A stretch of 64,000 nt of DNA from contig JAJEKV010000342.1 in the NCBI GenBank assembly GCA_021234155.1, forward strand, positions 62,001 through 126,000, in the 5' to 3' direction. Position 1 is the first letter of the stretch. Every line of letters starts with the position of its first letter. Position numbers and translations under genes: made by a program. Below, piece by piece: positions 34,138 to 46,200 of this stretch. The notes below the pieces were generated by a model. That model searched no databases. It saw only the letters and a program-made list of their open reading frames with translations, and had not been told where the DNA came from. The stretch is from Isoetes taiwanensis (lineage: Eukaryota; Streptophyta; Lycopodiopsida; Isoetales; Isoetaceae).

Positions 34138-34609
34138 GGCTAGAACTTCTCATGGTGATAGTTGAAACTCTCCCTCTCGCTCTCTACAATATGTGTCAAA
34201 GTTGAAATCAGCCGCCAGTTTTTCCATGGTTTGGAGAGTAGAGTTCATTTGGGTTGCTATGCGACTTAAATGGTTGCTTATGAAGTCTCCATTGGTCTCA
34301 TTGTTATTACTGCATTAATTTGTGTAGGTTCTTGTAATTTTAGTGAGATTGTCGGCCATTGACCTAGGGAATACATAGAAAAGTCGCCTCAAGATCTGTC
34401 TTCTCAGGCTTACCGTACCAGCTTTAGTGCCTCTGGCTCCAATAAATATGAAGGTCGCATTTCCTGTATTGTTCTGGCCACCCCCACTATTGAAACTAAG
34501 AACGTTATTAGCCCTGAACCGGAAGAGGAAGCCTTGTCCTATTCCACTAGTTCGGTTGCTATCTACCCTGGTGAAGAAAGAGAATTGCCTGAAGCCGTGC
34601 CTGATAGAA

Positions 34610-35140
34610 GGAAAAAAGGAAGGAAGTATATTTTAACGTCCGTGAAGGCCAAACCGGCCTATGAGACGGTATATGCACTAACAAAGAAGATAAAAACCAC
34701 ACCGAAAATACAAATGCTTCTATACAATGTGTCCCTACTACTGGGATGAAAAAACCTCTATGTGGGAGGAAAAACCCTGGTAGTAGTAAAGATGACTGGC
34801 AAAGAAGGAAGCCATGCTATCACGACCCCTGCACTGGCAGAATTAGCTGCTACGATAAGGACATTAAACCTGCGACCAATCATGTCTGCAAGCTTTGATA
34901 CGTCTCCCTTACGACACTTATGCTCTTGAAGACATACAAACCGAAAGCATCCAATCTAGATAAGTAAAAGAAATCACGACTAAAGCTTGAGGGAGGGAGG
35001 AGGCTACCCCGAACATTCCATGAGACTAACCGCATTGATCTTGTGATGGGGCCAATTCGGATGAGACCCTTTGGTGTCTCAAGGGAACTTGAGGATGTTT
35101 CACAGGCACCGGCATGGCAAAGAACCTCATCAACCAAATC
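34610..35140 (-). mobile_element. LINE with internal deletion (endonuclease start joined to 3' UTR)
   Basis: On the minus strand, about 34,960-35,060 reads GPITRSMRLVSWNVRG, the typical beginning of LINE ORF2 with its endonuclease domain. Within about 100 codons this gives way to the LINE 3' UTR at 34,660-34,800, which contains GGGTTTTTCCTCCCACAT, TTTTTTCATCCCAGTAGTAG and GACACATTGTATAG and is nearly identical to the 3' UTR of the plus-strand LINE at 40.88-41.0 kb. It ends with GGACGTTAAAATATA and CTTCC repeats near 34,610-34,630. The RT is deleted, so it is dead. Confidence 0.8.
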
Positions 35141-35394
35141 AGCCTTTTGAAGTGGATCAAAGCGACCACCATGGGATGCAATGGGAGGGGCAGTGCCACG
35201 GGAAGCGAGAATTGAGGGCGGGACGCAAAGGAATTAGATCCCTTAGCGGACTTTTCGTGGTTGTGAAGAGCCGTACGGATGTTTAGGTGGTGGGTGGATG
35301 CCCGCCATCAATGTCCATATCGCCCACGAGCCTCTTCAATTTGCTCTTTGCGATTTCTGGATTTCAGCCCGGTCTCAACATTTGGTGATCAGTG

Positions 35395-37160
35395 AGGTGG
35401 AGGGCCCGGACGGATCAGGAAAGGGCAAAGGGTGCCGACACACCCGCCCCGTCCCGGCCGCCATTCTTTGGCGGCACCCTTTCCCAATTCGAACGAGTCC
35501 AAGCCTTGGTCCCCGCGCATAATGCCGGGCGTTACGAGTCCATTGGAACAGTCGGTTCGCAATTCTGGGGGTGGGGAAGCTGCCCGTCCCTGTCGTCGGG
35601 GCCTTTGGGAGAGGCGTTGAGGGCAAGCCGCCTCCACAATGGTTTAAGGTTCCGTCTTCCGGGGTCAAGATCCTCCTTCTACGCAAGGGACACGGTGCAA
35701 GGTCTGGGCCGGATCCGGCAAGGGCAAGGGTGCCAACACACCCCGTCTCGGCCCCATTTGCTGTTGTTGGGGCGGCACCCTTCCCAATTCCCGAACGAGT
35801 CGGGACTTTGCGTGGAGGCCTCAAGGGAGGGTAGAGGCCATACCCCAAGAGACGGACCCCAAAAAGTTCAGGGAGCCCGTGCTGCCACCCGTCCTCAGGT
35901 GGAGCGTGTGTGAATGCCCACCCTCCCGGCTTTCGGTTACGTCTATCTAGCCGTTGAATCCTCTTTTCAATGGCCCCGCTCGGCGAGGTTCCAAAAATTC
36001 AAGATCCGTCCGAAGCTTGCCAAACCGCTGGCGTGCTTTGGACGGTTACAGCGAAAATCAAGGGTCTTGCCATTCGGGCAGTCAAGGGTCTCGGAATAGC
36101 GATTCGACTTCGCCATTATGTGGGAATGGCATTACCCTAGTGACGGAGGTTACGGTCAATTTCTCCAAAGAAGGGAACACGAAAGCGCCACACATGGCGG
36201 TATTCCACGACCACCTCCCAAGCCAATTGACTACTGAGTCTTTGGATATGAGGCTTTGGAGCTTCTTGGAGATGGGGTGGTCTTCTGCCCTCACAAACTT
36301 TGTAACTGCATAATGCTGCTTCGAGTCCATTGGAACGGTCGATTCGCGATTCGAGAAGGGGAAGCCGCCCGTCATCCGTCAGCTTTTTGGGGAGGGGCCT
36401 TCGGGACAAGCCGCCTCGGTGATTTTTTAAGGTTCCAGTATTCGGTGTCAACATCCTCCCTCTAGGCGAGGACATTGTGCAAGGTCCACGACGGATCCGG
36501 AAGGGCAAGGGTGCGACACACCCGCCCAAATCCCCGGGCTTTGCCGGGTCGGGCACCCCTTTCCCAATTCGAACGAGGTCCAAGCCTTGGTCCCTGCATA
36601 ATGCCGGCGGTTCGAGTCCATTGGAACAGTCGGTTCATTTCGGGGTGGGAAGCTGCCGGTCCGCCGTCGGGGCCTTTGGGAGAGGATGTTCGGGCAAGCC
36701 TCTCCTCCTCAATGGTTTTAAGGTTCAGATCTTCAAGCGCCAAGATCCTCCTCTACGCTAAGGACACGGTGCAAGGTCCTGGGCCGGATCCGGCAAGGGC
36801 AAGGGTGCCAACACACCCGCCCGGCCCCGGCCTTTTTGTTGTTAGGCGGCACCCTTCCCCAGTCCGAGCGAAGTCCAAGACTTTCGCGTGGAGGCCTCAA
36901 AGGGAGGGAAGAGGCCATACCCCAAGAGACGGACCCCAAAAAAGTTCCCGAGGGAGCCCGTACTGCCACCACTCCTCCGTGGAGCCGTACGCGAATGCCC
37001 GCCCTCCTGAAGCTCGGTTCGTCTATCTGGCCGTTGAATCCTCTTTTCAATGGCCCTGCTTCGAGCAGGTTCCAAAAAATTCAAGATCCGTCCGGCAGAG
37101 CTTGCCAAACCACGAAGCGTGCTTTGGACGGTTGTGCGAAAATCCAAGGGTCTATTGTAG
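35395..37160. repeat. GC-rich array of ~300-450 bp tandem repeats
   Basis: Five related units abut: 35,400-35,702, 35,703-36,170, 36,171-36,483, 36,484-36,776 and 36,777-37,160. Several end in GTGCAAGG (35,695, 36,478, 36,769). Shared words include GAGTCCATTGGAAC, GGCAAGGGTGCCAACACACC, CCCAAGAGACGGACCCC and TCAAGATCCGTCC. Units 1 and 4 match best, as do 2 and 5, so a two-unit block of about 1.08 kb was probably duplicated. The array is far more GC-rich than its surroundings. It lies directly 5' of the minus-strand LINE ORF2 start at 35.06 kb, so it could be LINE 5' region or ORF1-derived. All open frames here look incidental. Confidence 0.85.
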
Positions 37161-37379
37161 GCTTGATGCCATGATAATATCCGCTCGACCCCTAGATATT
37201 TTAGTGGCCCTTAGATAAGGTCCTTAAAACCAATGGTAATGCGGTGATGGTGCTGGCATTCTTGTTGCATTTGGTAAATTTCTTTTGATGCCTGCATTGT
37301 GTAAAGGTCCACATTTTTCAGCTTCATCTACTAGTTTCTAACTAAATAGTGCTGTTTCTTTTACCAGGTAGCCGAGGAA

Positions 37380-37530
37380 TAAGCTATTGATCTATCTCTG
37401 TGTGGTCCACAGCTGCAACCTAGTCTGTTTGGGTGAACACCACATGCACAATTTGGTGAACCTTAAACAAGCAACATGCCCTTCATGCAACAAACTCAGC
37501 CTTCATTATTTGGTGACCTGCAGCAACCTA
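37380..37530 (+). pseudogene. Possible decayed Gln/Pro-rich exon
   Basis: After a pyrimidine tract and CAG near 37,366, one plus-strand frame gives LQPSLFG, a stop, TPHAQFGEP, a stop, then QQTQPSLFGDLQQPMFSC. The internal QPSLFG repeat suggests a real but decayed low-complexity coding exon. I cannot assign a family. Confidence 0.25.
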
Positions 37531-38680
37531 TGTTCTCATGTTATATCTCATGTTTTGTTTAGTAGTTCTCATGTTGTTCCTGGACAGTTCCATGACTTGT
37601 GTATGTATGCAATAATAAGTATCAGATTGGGGTTTATTGCTTCTGTTTCAAACTATTTTCTTTTGACTTTTTCTGTTGCACTAAGATATTCTGAAGCAGA
37701 TGCTATGTTTGGTCGTTTTTGTTCATTTGATTTCACGATCCTGTCAACAACATTGTGTGGTTTCAGAATATTACCAGTTGGACTTCCTTATGCCCAACTA
37801 TTTTAATCTCGTTCTAAATTTGAAAGCCTGACTGCTTTGTAGTATTTTGAAGGGGCTAATATTTTACCCATGTTTTCATAAGTGCACAATATAAAGGAGC
37901 CCAAACCTACTTTGTCTAACCTTAGTTTCACCATAAAAAATGAAATATTTAAAATGGAAAGTCTTCTTTCCAATAACATAGGTTAGCTTTGCTTTTGTGT
38001 GTTGATGGATGTATTTGCATGCTATTCAAAGTACTTTTGATGCAGAACATGTTTATAGAAAAGAACATGGGTTTTGTCAACGAGAACACAATTCATGGTA
38101 ATATTTTGCTGATCATAAGCCCATTGAGTTAATGGTTGGGTTTTAACTATTATGCACTAGTTGTCTTAAGGTAATTAATTTTTTTTATTTTTAAATAGTC
38201 TGTAGATCTCTGGTTATGATCAAGTTGTTTAAATTGCATGGATGATTGGATATGCTAATCCAAATCCATAGAAGTCTTTGGCATTAAGTTTATGTTCTAA
38301 TTCAGGACTTGCATGCATTTTGCCTAATGCGGATGTATTCTTTAGGTAAAAATATTACGATTCTAATGGCTGGCCATTGCAACTGGTGAAGGGCATGTAT
38401 ATTCTATTTGCCACTTTCTCTGGTGCTCCAAGTTAGAACCATTATCTTGGTTCTCATGCCCACAACCAACGATCTTGCCACGGGATCAAAAAATGGAAGA
38501 GCAAGATGGATGCATTCCGGATGTGCATGCACACTCCCAGATGATATGCGGTTATTTGGACCAGGCTGGAAATAGGCTGGTCGGTTGTGACCCGGCTGGC
38601 AGCTAAAACACGCAAAATACTAATTTACGGTCTGTGAATGTTATATGAGTATTAAATTTATGCATGTTGTGTCTTATTGT
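37530..38680. other. Gene-poor AT-rich stretch
   Basis: No supported feature. The 139-codon open frame ending at 37,806 is not recognised beyond the fragment noted at its start. Confidence 0.4.
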
Positions 38681-38689
38681 AATATCCAT

Positions 38690-41030
38690 GACAGGAAGCC
38701 GCGATATATTCGTCATAGGAAGCACTCAGATCCACAATTGCGGCAGCAGGGCATTCAGAGAGCATTCTTGAAATCCAAAAAGCATGCGTATATTGCAGAC
38801 CATCAGCAGCGCATGTTTGATTTGTTGATGATGAGCCGAAAAGCCTTCCGGCGTGAGGGTGTTGTACAAGAGGCATCAACCACCCGCAATATTACCGTAG
38901 ACCGTGGATGCATCGCTTGGAGGGCTGTATGATCCCCAGGGAGCGGTTCTTTGGGGTTCCATCGTAGGAGAAATGCTGCACTCACGGAGGAAGACATCCA
39001 ACGGGGCCTTAGACACCGGGCTAATGGCAATCACGTAAGGACTGCGGGGGACTTCTGCCGAAGTTATTGAAATGGGGTGGGCGGCTTTGCTAGGGCCTCG
39101 GCAGCATGATTATTAACCGAGGCCATAAGGGAGGGCCTCCCGGAGAGTGGATGGTTAGCAAGGTCACCCCAATTCATAAGACAGTGTGAGGGATGATTCG
39201 GGAACTACCGCGATGATCATGGTGAGCCCATTACTTGCAAAGCTTTTTAGCGTGTGTGGTGGAGAAGAAGTTAACTTCGGCAATGAGGGAAGCTGCAGTC
39301 GTCGCGATTGGCCAGTGGGGGTTTCGCCGCGCCCCCCACAATCGACCATATATTCACTCGAGAATCCTTATGGAAGCTACCGCAATGCGCCGGGCGGACT
39401 CCTCTGTTCGCTTAGATTTCAAGGCTGGCATATGATACGGTCCCTCGGGACTGTTGTAAAGATTTGCAGCGCATTTACATGCCCCACACCCAAGGACTTA
39501 CAAAATGTCATCTCAGACTCTATGATGGGATATATGCCGCATTGCTCGCATCGGATCGCGAAGTTGCTAGCACCATAGGGGTTAAACAGGGATGTCCGTT
39601 ATCTCCAACGCTCTTTGGTCTCTACATTGACAAGTTGGAGACTTGGATGCAAGAACATGGGGCGGTGGCCCGCGACACTGAAGATAAGGCAATTGCTCTA
39701 TGCGGATGATGTAGACTTGCTATCCCATACTGACCTGTGAGTATGCGGCCGGCATTTGGACGCTCTTAGTGGGTTCCGCGGACACAACAGAATGACCGGT
39801 GAACCCGCGTAAAACTAAGCTCCCCGGCAGTCCTCTCCCGCAAAGATGATATCCCAGATCTCTATTACGAGAGGACGAGTGTGGATGTTGTAAGGACCTT
39901 CAAGTATCGGGAATCGACTTTGGCGCTTAGCATGTTATGGGATATTTGTGTGGAAAGAGCGGGTCGGGCGCGGGATGGAAAGCCCTCAGATGCTATGCAA
40001 TAGCTGCTACTAATAGACCTATGTGATCGGGCACGAGAGCACACCCGCTCGCAGCACTCGTTGAACCAATTATTGTTGTATGGGGTAGAGGTCCGGGGTC
40101 CAAAGAATTAGCAAGAACACCGGGATAAGCTAGAGAGGGTGCAAAAGGCCTTCTTAACATCTGATCTAGGTATCAAGGACGGTGCCTTATCGATTTTGCT
40201 ATATGAGACCTGGTTCGCCCCGCAACATTCCGCTATGCTGCAGACATCTTGCATATTTCCACAAGGTCACCAAAGATGGATGCACAACGCCTTCCCGGTG
40301 GGTCGTGGTTATTGGCACAAGAGCCACAACGACCGAAGAGGGTATGGCAAGAGCATCGCCGTGGGTGGTTCGTGAACGGGTCTATAGACTACCAGCCAGA
40401 TTGTGGCTATGCTTGATGCCCGGGACAGTGCACACACTGAATGAGCGCTTTGCCACCACTATGTGGGATGCAACCACTCGTGCAAAGCCTAAAAAGCGAG
40501 CACTACCACACGCTAAAGTTAATCCAACACTGGAACATGGCCCACACCGGCATTTGAAAAGCGATATATCTATGAAGAAACCGGAGAGCTATTGCCTCGC
40601 GTGAGGGCGGGTCCCATCATCTCGTAATTGAAAACAGTCGTTGGACTACGGATGGAGGGCGGAGAATCCCCGGCATGAGAGAATATGCCGGTGTTGCCAC
40701 ATGCGACAAGAGAGGATGAGCACCATGCTCGCAAGAGTGTCCAACGATATACGCATATCCCGAGCAACACATGCCGATCTTAGATGCTCGAGGCACCGGG
40801 CCAGATCAATTGGCCGGCATTGCCAATGGTTTTGCAAGTCTCTACCATTAGAGAATCCCTTACGGGACAAGGGATCTGAGAGCCTACTACCAGGGTTTTT
40901 CCTCCCATGTGGGGGTTTTTTCATCCCAGTAGTAGGGACACATTGTATAGTAGCATTTGTCTTTTTGGTGTGGTTTTATCTGCTTATTGAAAAATATTAT
41001 TTCTATGTCCCTGTCCCCATTCCCTTAGCA
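38690..41030 (+). mobile_element. LINE ORF2 remnant (RT to 3' UTR)
   Basis: Plus-strand pieces in changing frames follow LINE ORF2. Pre-RT sequence rich in His/Arg lies at 38,695-38,935. RT is at about 39,180-39,720, including GVKQGCPLSPTLFGLYIDKL and a Tyr-Ala-Asp-Asp-coding stretch after a frame change near 39,695-39,710. The post-RT region is at about 39,900-40,600. A Cys-rich zinc-binding tail at about 40,680-40,760 reads ICRCCHMRQ and, after a frame change, EDEHHAL. The 3' UTR at 40,885-41,000 contains CCTCCCATGTGGGGG and TTTTTTCATCCCAGTAGTAG. It is longer and better preserved than the other copies here, but stops and indels are frequent. Confidence 0.85.
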
Positions 41031-41489
41031 TAAATATTCCAAAAAATGGCCGCCAAACTACACTTAGCAATTTATCTAAGTGACATCCCTTGTAGAGAAT
41101 AGAATAAAATAGAATACAATTATCGCCTGTAATGCCGTGAAGCCACTGGACTTATGTAGCAATGGCGAGCTTCCTTATTAGGTCGTTACGAGCAAACCAC
41201 GTTTAGGTAATTAGCCCTTTGATAGGCTTCTCTTAGTCCTATATCATACCCCCACCTCACTTATAATTGGCTTCATGGCCATGCGAGAGTGCTTCATTAT
41301 CACCAGCTTTGAGTTGTACACATTTTGCAAGGCTCCCTTGATCCACATCTCATGTGCGTCTCAAATTATGAGGCCTCAATTTTGATGTACCAATCCTCAA
41401 ATGTGGAGATGGCGCACCAGCTGGCAAGTTAACCCACTCTGTCCTGGTGGTCAGTCAAAGGTTCCCTTCATTGTCCCGACAATTAGCTT

Positions 41490-42830
41490 CTCTCCGTTTC
41501 TACTATTATGGAACATAGTATTGGTACCCAACAATGATGTCCAGTGGCACTACTGTCGCACTGAGCTGGACCACATTAGTACATCCGATTACTATCAGGA
41601 CTAAAAGACCTCGTCTCGAATTCGAGGAAAACCGTAGTAGTAATGGATTACTAATGCACAATTATTAATTTCTAGACTGTCATCTTTGTTTTGGATTTTT
41701 CCCACTACCACCCTCTTGCTTGCTTCTTTCCCTTTTAACAAGGATTATTCTAGCCCCTTTATGTGTGGGGGCGACAGTTTGAACCATGGTCTACATCCAC
41801 TTTATTCTGTCATTCCTACCAGGGATCACAGTTGGGGTCATAAGTCAAGCCCCTAACTGATAGCATCATGTAGAAACTTCTAAGCATTCTTGTTAGCTAC
41901 ACTTTGAGCTCTCTTCAGAGCTTTGAACAGAGGTTTCAAAAAATGGCATGGCCAAACTGTTTTTAACAATTTATGCAAGATAAGTAGTGGCCAATGTTTT
42001 ATGCCCCTTAAAATATGCAGGGATATCCTGATATGACAAGGCCTATAGATCAATGTAGGTGGCGTGTGTGTATCATATGTGTCTTGCTCTTTATAATGAT
42101 CCAATAGATACTACGGTAGACCTGCAAATTGTAGGACGTGAGACATGCAAGCATCGGCGATGCCAGCAAGTGATGCAACGATGTCTCAGAGCGTCTAAGA
42201 TCAGCAGTGTTGTTCGGATGTGCGTATATGTTGGACACTCCGGCAGAGCATGGTGCTCATCCTCTACTATTTGCATGTGGCAACACTGGCATATTCTCTC
42301 ATGCCGGGGGATTCTCTACCCTTCGTCCGTACTCCAGCGACGTGTTTCAATTCTGAGATGATGGGACCCCGTCCTCACGGAGGCAATAGCTCTCAGTTTC
42401 TTCATAGATATATGTGCTTTCAAGTACTGGTGTGGGCCATGTTCCATTGATGTATTAACCTGTGTGCGATAGTTTTCTGTCTTAGGCTTCACAAGAGTGG
42501 CTACATTCCACAGAGTGGTAGCAAAGCACACATTCAGGTGCGCCTCCTATCCCTCGGCATCAGGCATAGCCACAATCTGCTAGTAGTCGATAGACCATGT
42601 TGCAAACCACCCCTTACAGTGCTCTCGCCATACTCTCTTCAGCCATTGTAGCCCTTGTGCCAATAACAAAGCCCTAGGGGGGAAGACGATGTGCGTCCAT
42701 GCTATTGACCTTATGGAACATGCAAGATGTATGCTCATAGCGGAATGTTGCAGGGGCCAGAAACTAGTCTCATAAAGCAGAGATGATGACACCAACACCC
42801 TTATTGTCATGTAGTGTTATCCCTTATTGT
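41490..42830 (-). mobile_element. LINE, 5'-truncated, opposite orientation
   Basis: On the minus strand, about 42,580-42,810 is post-RT sequence (SSLLYETSFWPLQHSAM). About 42,320-42,520 gives MCFATTLWNVATLVKPK and NTSMEHGPHQYLKAHISMKK, which is clearly related to NPTLEHGPHRHLKSDISMKK of the plus-strand LINE at 40.5 kb. About 42,190-42,270 gives VEDEHHALPECPTYTHIR, the zinc-binding tail. A LINE-type 3' UTR (CGAGGTCTTTTAGTCC) lies at about 41,500-41,640, separated by about 400 bp that may be an insert or diverged UTR. It faces the 38.7-41.0 kb LINE tail to tail. Confidence 0.75.
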
Positions 42831-43264
42831 CATGTAGTGTTATGTTTTTAGAGTGTTGGGTGCGATGATAGCGCCAACACCTATGTTGTGTTGAATTGTT
42901 TTTGTTCTGGACAGATTACATGCTTCAAATCTTTCTTTTGAACAGTGTTGTTCTTTGCTTTCCTTTGTGCAGATTTAATGAATTCCACTTGGATGCAAAG
43001 CAAAACTTTTTTACTTTCTTGCTAATTTTCTAGTTTCTTGCTCAAGTTCAACTCATGAGGACTACATTCTCTCATGTTTCATTAGATATAAAAATCTAGA
43101 CATGCAATTCTTAGCAAATCTTTGGGCCATTGTTTTCTTATGCTTTTCTATTAAAGTTCTCGCTCTAAACATAAGATATCTGACTAGCACCCGTAAAAAA
43201 AAATCTTGATGGGACCTAAGGGTTTTGCCCAATACTAATAATAGAAGCTTGTAATGCAAAACTG

Positions 43265-46200
43265 GTTTTTAATTCTGAAATTCAAGTTCTCCTTTTATTT
43301 GATATACCTGCTCACCCTCAGTGCCATCTGGCTCAATCTTGGTTTTTCGGTCAAGAATCTTAAAAACAGATTTCATGGCATTGTTGCTTCTTATAATATC
43401 TGGAGTCATAGAAATTGTCTCTGCCACTGCAAAGGATGTCATAACAAGGACGAAAAATGCCTTCATTACATCTCCAAAGTTTGTCACCCCATCTTTTACT
43501 AACTTGGCCCCATACCACAGCGTCAAGCCATAAGAAAAATATAGGAGAAGTTGGACGACCATATCCTAAGCACGCTAACCGTCCTCTCGATGAAGTTACT
43601 TTGCTTTGGCCCATCGAAGTTCAGTAGAGAACAAATTTACCAATTTTATCTCAAAGCATTGAAAGTCTGCTATGCCATGGATATTGCTAACGACTTCTAC
43701 CGCTAGCGTGGTTGCTTTGTTATGTGCCTTGACTATGTCCCCAACAAAACCCTTCACAAACAATTGCTGCAAACCACAAACTATTACTAGAGGAGACCTA
43801 ATTTTGTTCTTGAACTCAAAAAAATATATAGATTCAATATGTTATTTATAGGGAATGCTGAAAGTAAAAGTATTTTACCTGGACCATGGCAAGAGCAACT
43901 AATAAGGGTATAGTTAGGTTATTACAAAAGCAACCCTCCTTTCGCACAATGAATGCAATAATAAAAGCCGAAAACAACAAGTGTTGTGTTCTCGTACAAG
44001 TATTGCAACACGATCTCCCATAGCAGCTCTCACATATGTTGCTTGAGGCTAAAGCGTGCTATGATTTGCCTACTCGCTATTCTCATCTTGATCAAACCAA
44101 CTAACCTCATTTCTTAATATAGCTGCAGCGGAGACATGTTTAAACATGCATGCCTTATATCTATCTATTATATTCAAAATTTTATCAGATTCATTCCATT
44201 ACCTGCAAGCATTTTTTCGCGCATACGCTTCGTGAGATTTTCGCAAGTTCTTTTTGGCAAGTTCTTTTTTCATATGATTGAAGTCCGTGTCGTAAAACAC
44301 CTTGATATTTGAGGCAAGGAAATATGCAAAACTCGGATTGACAACACCAGCAAACATGGCTCCGATTGTTCCCACAGTGAAGAAGGGCCACTCTGGTGCA
44401 TTTAGCCTTAATATTAATAATCTCCAGAAGTATGCATTTGACACCCTTTTATCTTCTTGTATTTCAGTAACATCTCCAACTTCTATAAGATCTGAAGCCG
44501 TCATCGATTTGACTCAAGAAACACTTGATCCCTCTTGAACCTTGCACTCTCAACCATAGTATCTACACTTGGGCATTTATCAAAGGAGTCTTTTTAACAC
44601 CCGCACATAGTCAAACATAACCAAAAAATAAGGAATGAGCAGGAGAAAAATGTAAACCGTCCATCACAAATGAGATGAAAGAAACACGAAGTTCTTGTGT
44701 TCCATATGCTTCTTGGTCTTTTGCCATTGCTTGTAGCCTAACAAGAGCAGCATAAGTCCCATGTTGGCCTTTGGCAATGAGGTCCTCATGTGTACCTAAC
44801 TCAACAATATTCCCTTGCTGTACAACAGCAATAAGATCTGCATTCGAATGGTAGATAGGCGGTGTGCCAACAATGATCAATTGTCGCCCTATCATGAGGT
44901 GATCCAAAGGCTTCTTGGGCTATTATGTTACGATTCTCAGATCCAAAGCACTTGTGGCTTCATCATGAAGAAGAATAGAAGGATCTTTTAGCATGGCCCT
45001 TGCTATTGCAATCCCTCGCTTTTGTCCCCCGAGAAAGTTGCACGCCACGCTCACCAACCTATATCCGTGGGGACTATGAGCATTTTACATGACTTTGAAA
45101 CATATTGATACTATGTGTCTAAAGCAATATAGAAAGATATTGAGCATAAAATGGAACCTAAATAATGAAAACTGAGTTTTGTACCCATGAAGCTGGCTAA
45201 TAAAGCCATGTGCATTTGGCGGAATATTGCGGCCTTTTCAATGTCCTCAATAGTTGCATCCCTTGCCGTAAAGTATGTTCTCGTTCAATTGTTGTGCGAA
45301 CAAAAGCCGGGTTCCCTGATTAACCCACCCACGTGTTCTCGCGCCAATCTAACCGCAAGGTCCTAATATCATGGTTGTCAAGTAGCACCTTCCCTATATC
45401 AAAACATCAATGTATAAGACCCTTTTGCGCAGATATAGACACCAAAGATAAAGGATTTCATTTGCACTCGAAGTCGGATCATAGAACCTCTCAATGAGTG
45501 AGATAATTGTGCTCTTTTCCGAACCACTACCTCCTACCATCGCCCTTTTTTTCCTCGCTGGTATTTGAAGACAAAGGTTCTCAAATATGGCCACATCGGT
45601 CGTGAAGGATAACCAAAAGACATTGCGTAATTCAATGTTTCCTTGTACAACAGTTAAGTTAACACCTTGCCCTTCAATCTATCAACATTTATTGTAGGCT
45701 TATGGTTAATCATTTTGCATGAGTTGATAAGTAGCTATCCTTGCTTTTGAAAATGCCGCAATGCTTGGAGTAGCTTGACCCAAAGATCTTCACAACAATT
45801 ACCACTAATAATTAAACATGCAAACTTCCATATCATTCTTGACCATATCATTCTTGATGATCTTATTACTTTTGTGGTTAGAGAGCTTAACATACATGCC
45901 GGCCAACTATGGCCCGAACATTGACGTAAGAACTTTGCCACCATTGGCATGTCCTTGTCGATGAGGACGCCTCCATACCACATCAAAAGTGCCCAAAGAA
46001 CATAAGAGAATTCCATATGTAAATCCTATACCCAAACCTTTGGCAATCCCAAAATTTTATAACCCAATTGAAGTGTGGACTTCAATGCTTAGATAGCTGC
46101 TAATTGTTTTGTGTCCCCCAAAAAAGAATAGACAATCCGTGCTTGTGAAATAGCCTCATGCGCAAAAGTGTTATTGAAATCGTACATGATAAAGCAAACC

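Noticed and set aside
34023-34205. 60-codon plus-strand frame with Pro/Ser/Val-Cys repeats
   Set aside because: Produced by the GTCC microsatellite.
35392-37218. Long open frames up to 247 codons on both strands in the GC-rich block
   Set aside because: They follow the tandem repeat, occur in several frames and both strands at once, and show no family; GC-rich DNA has few stop codons.
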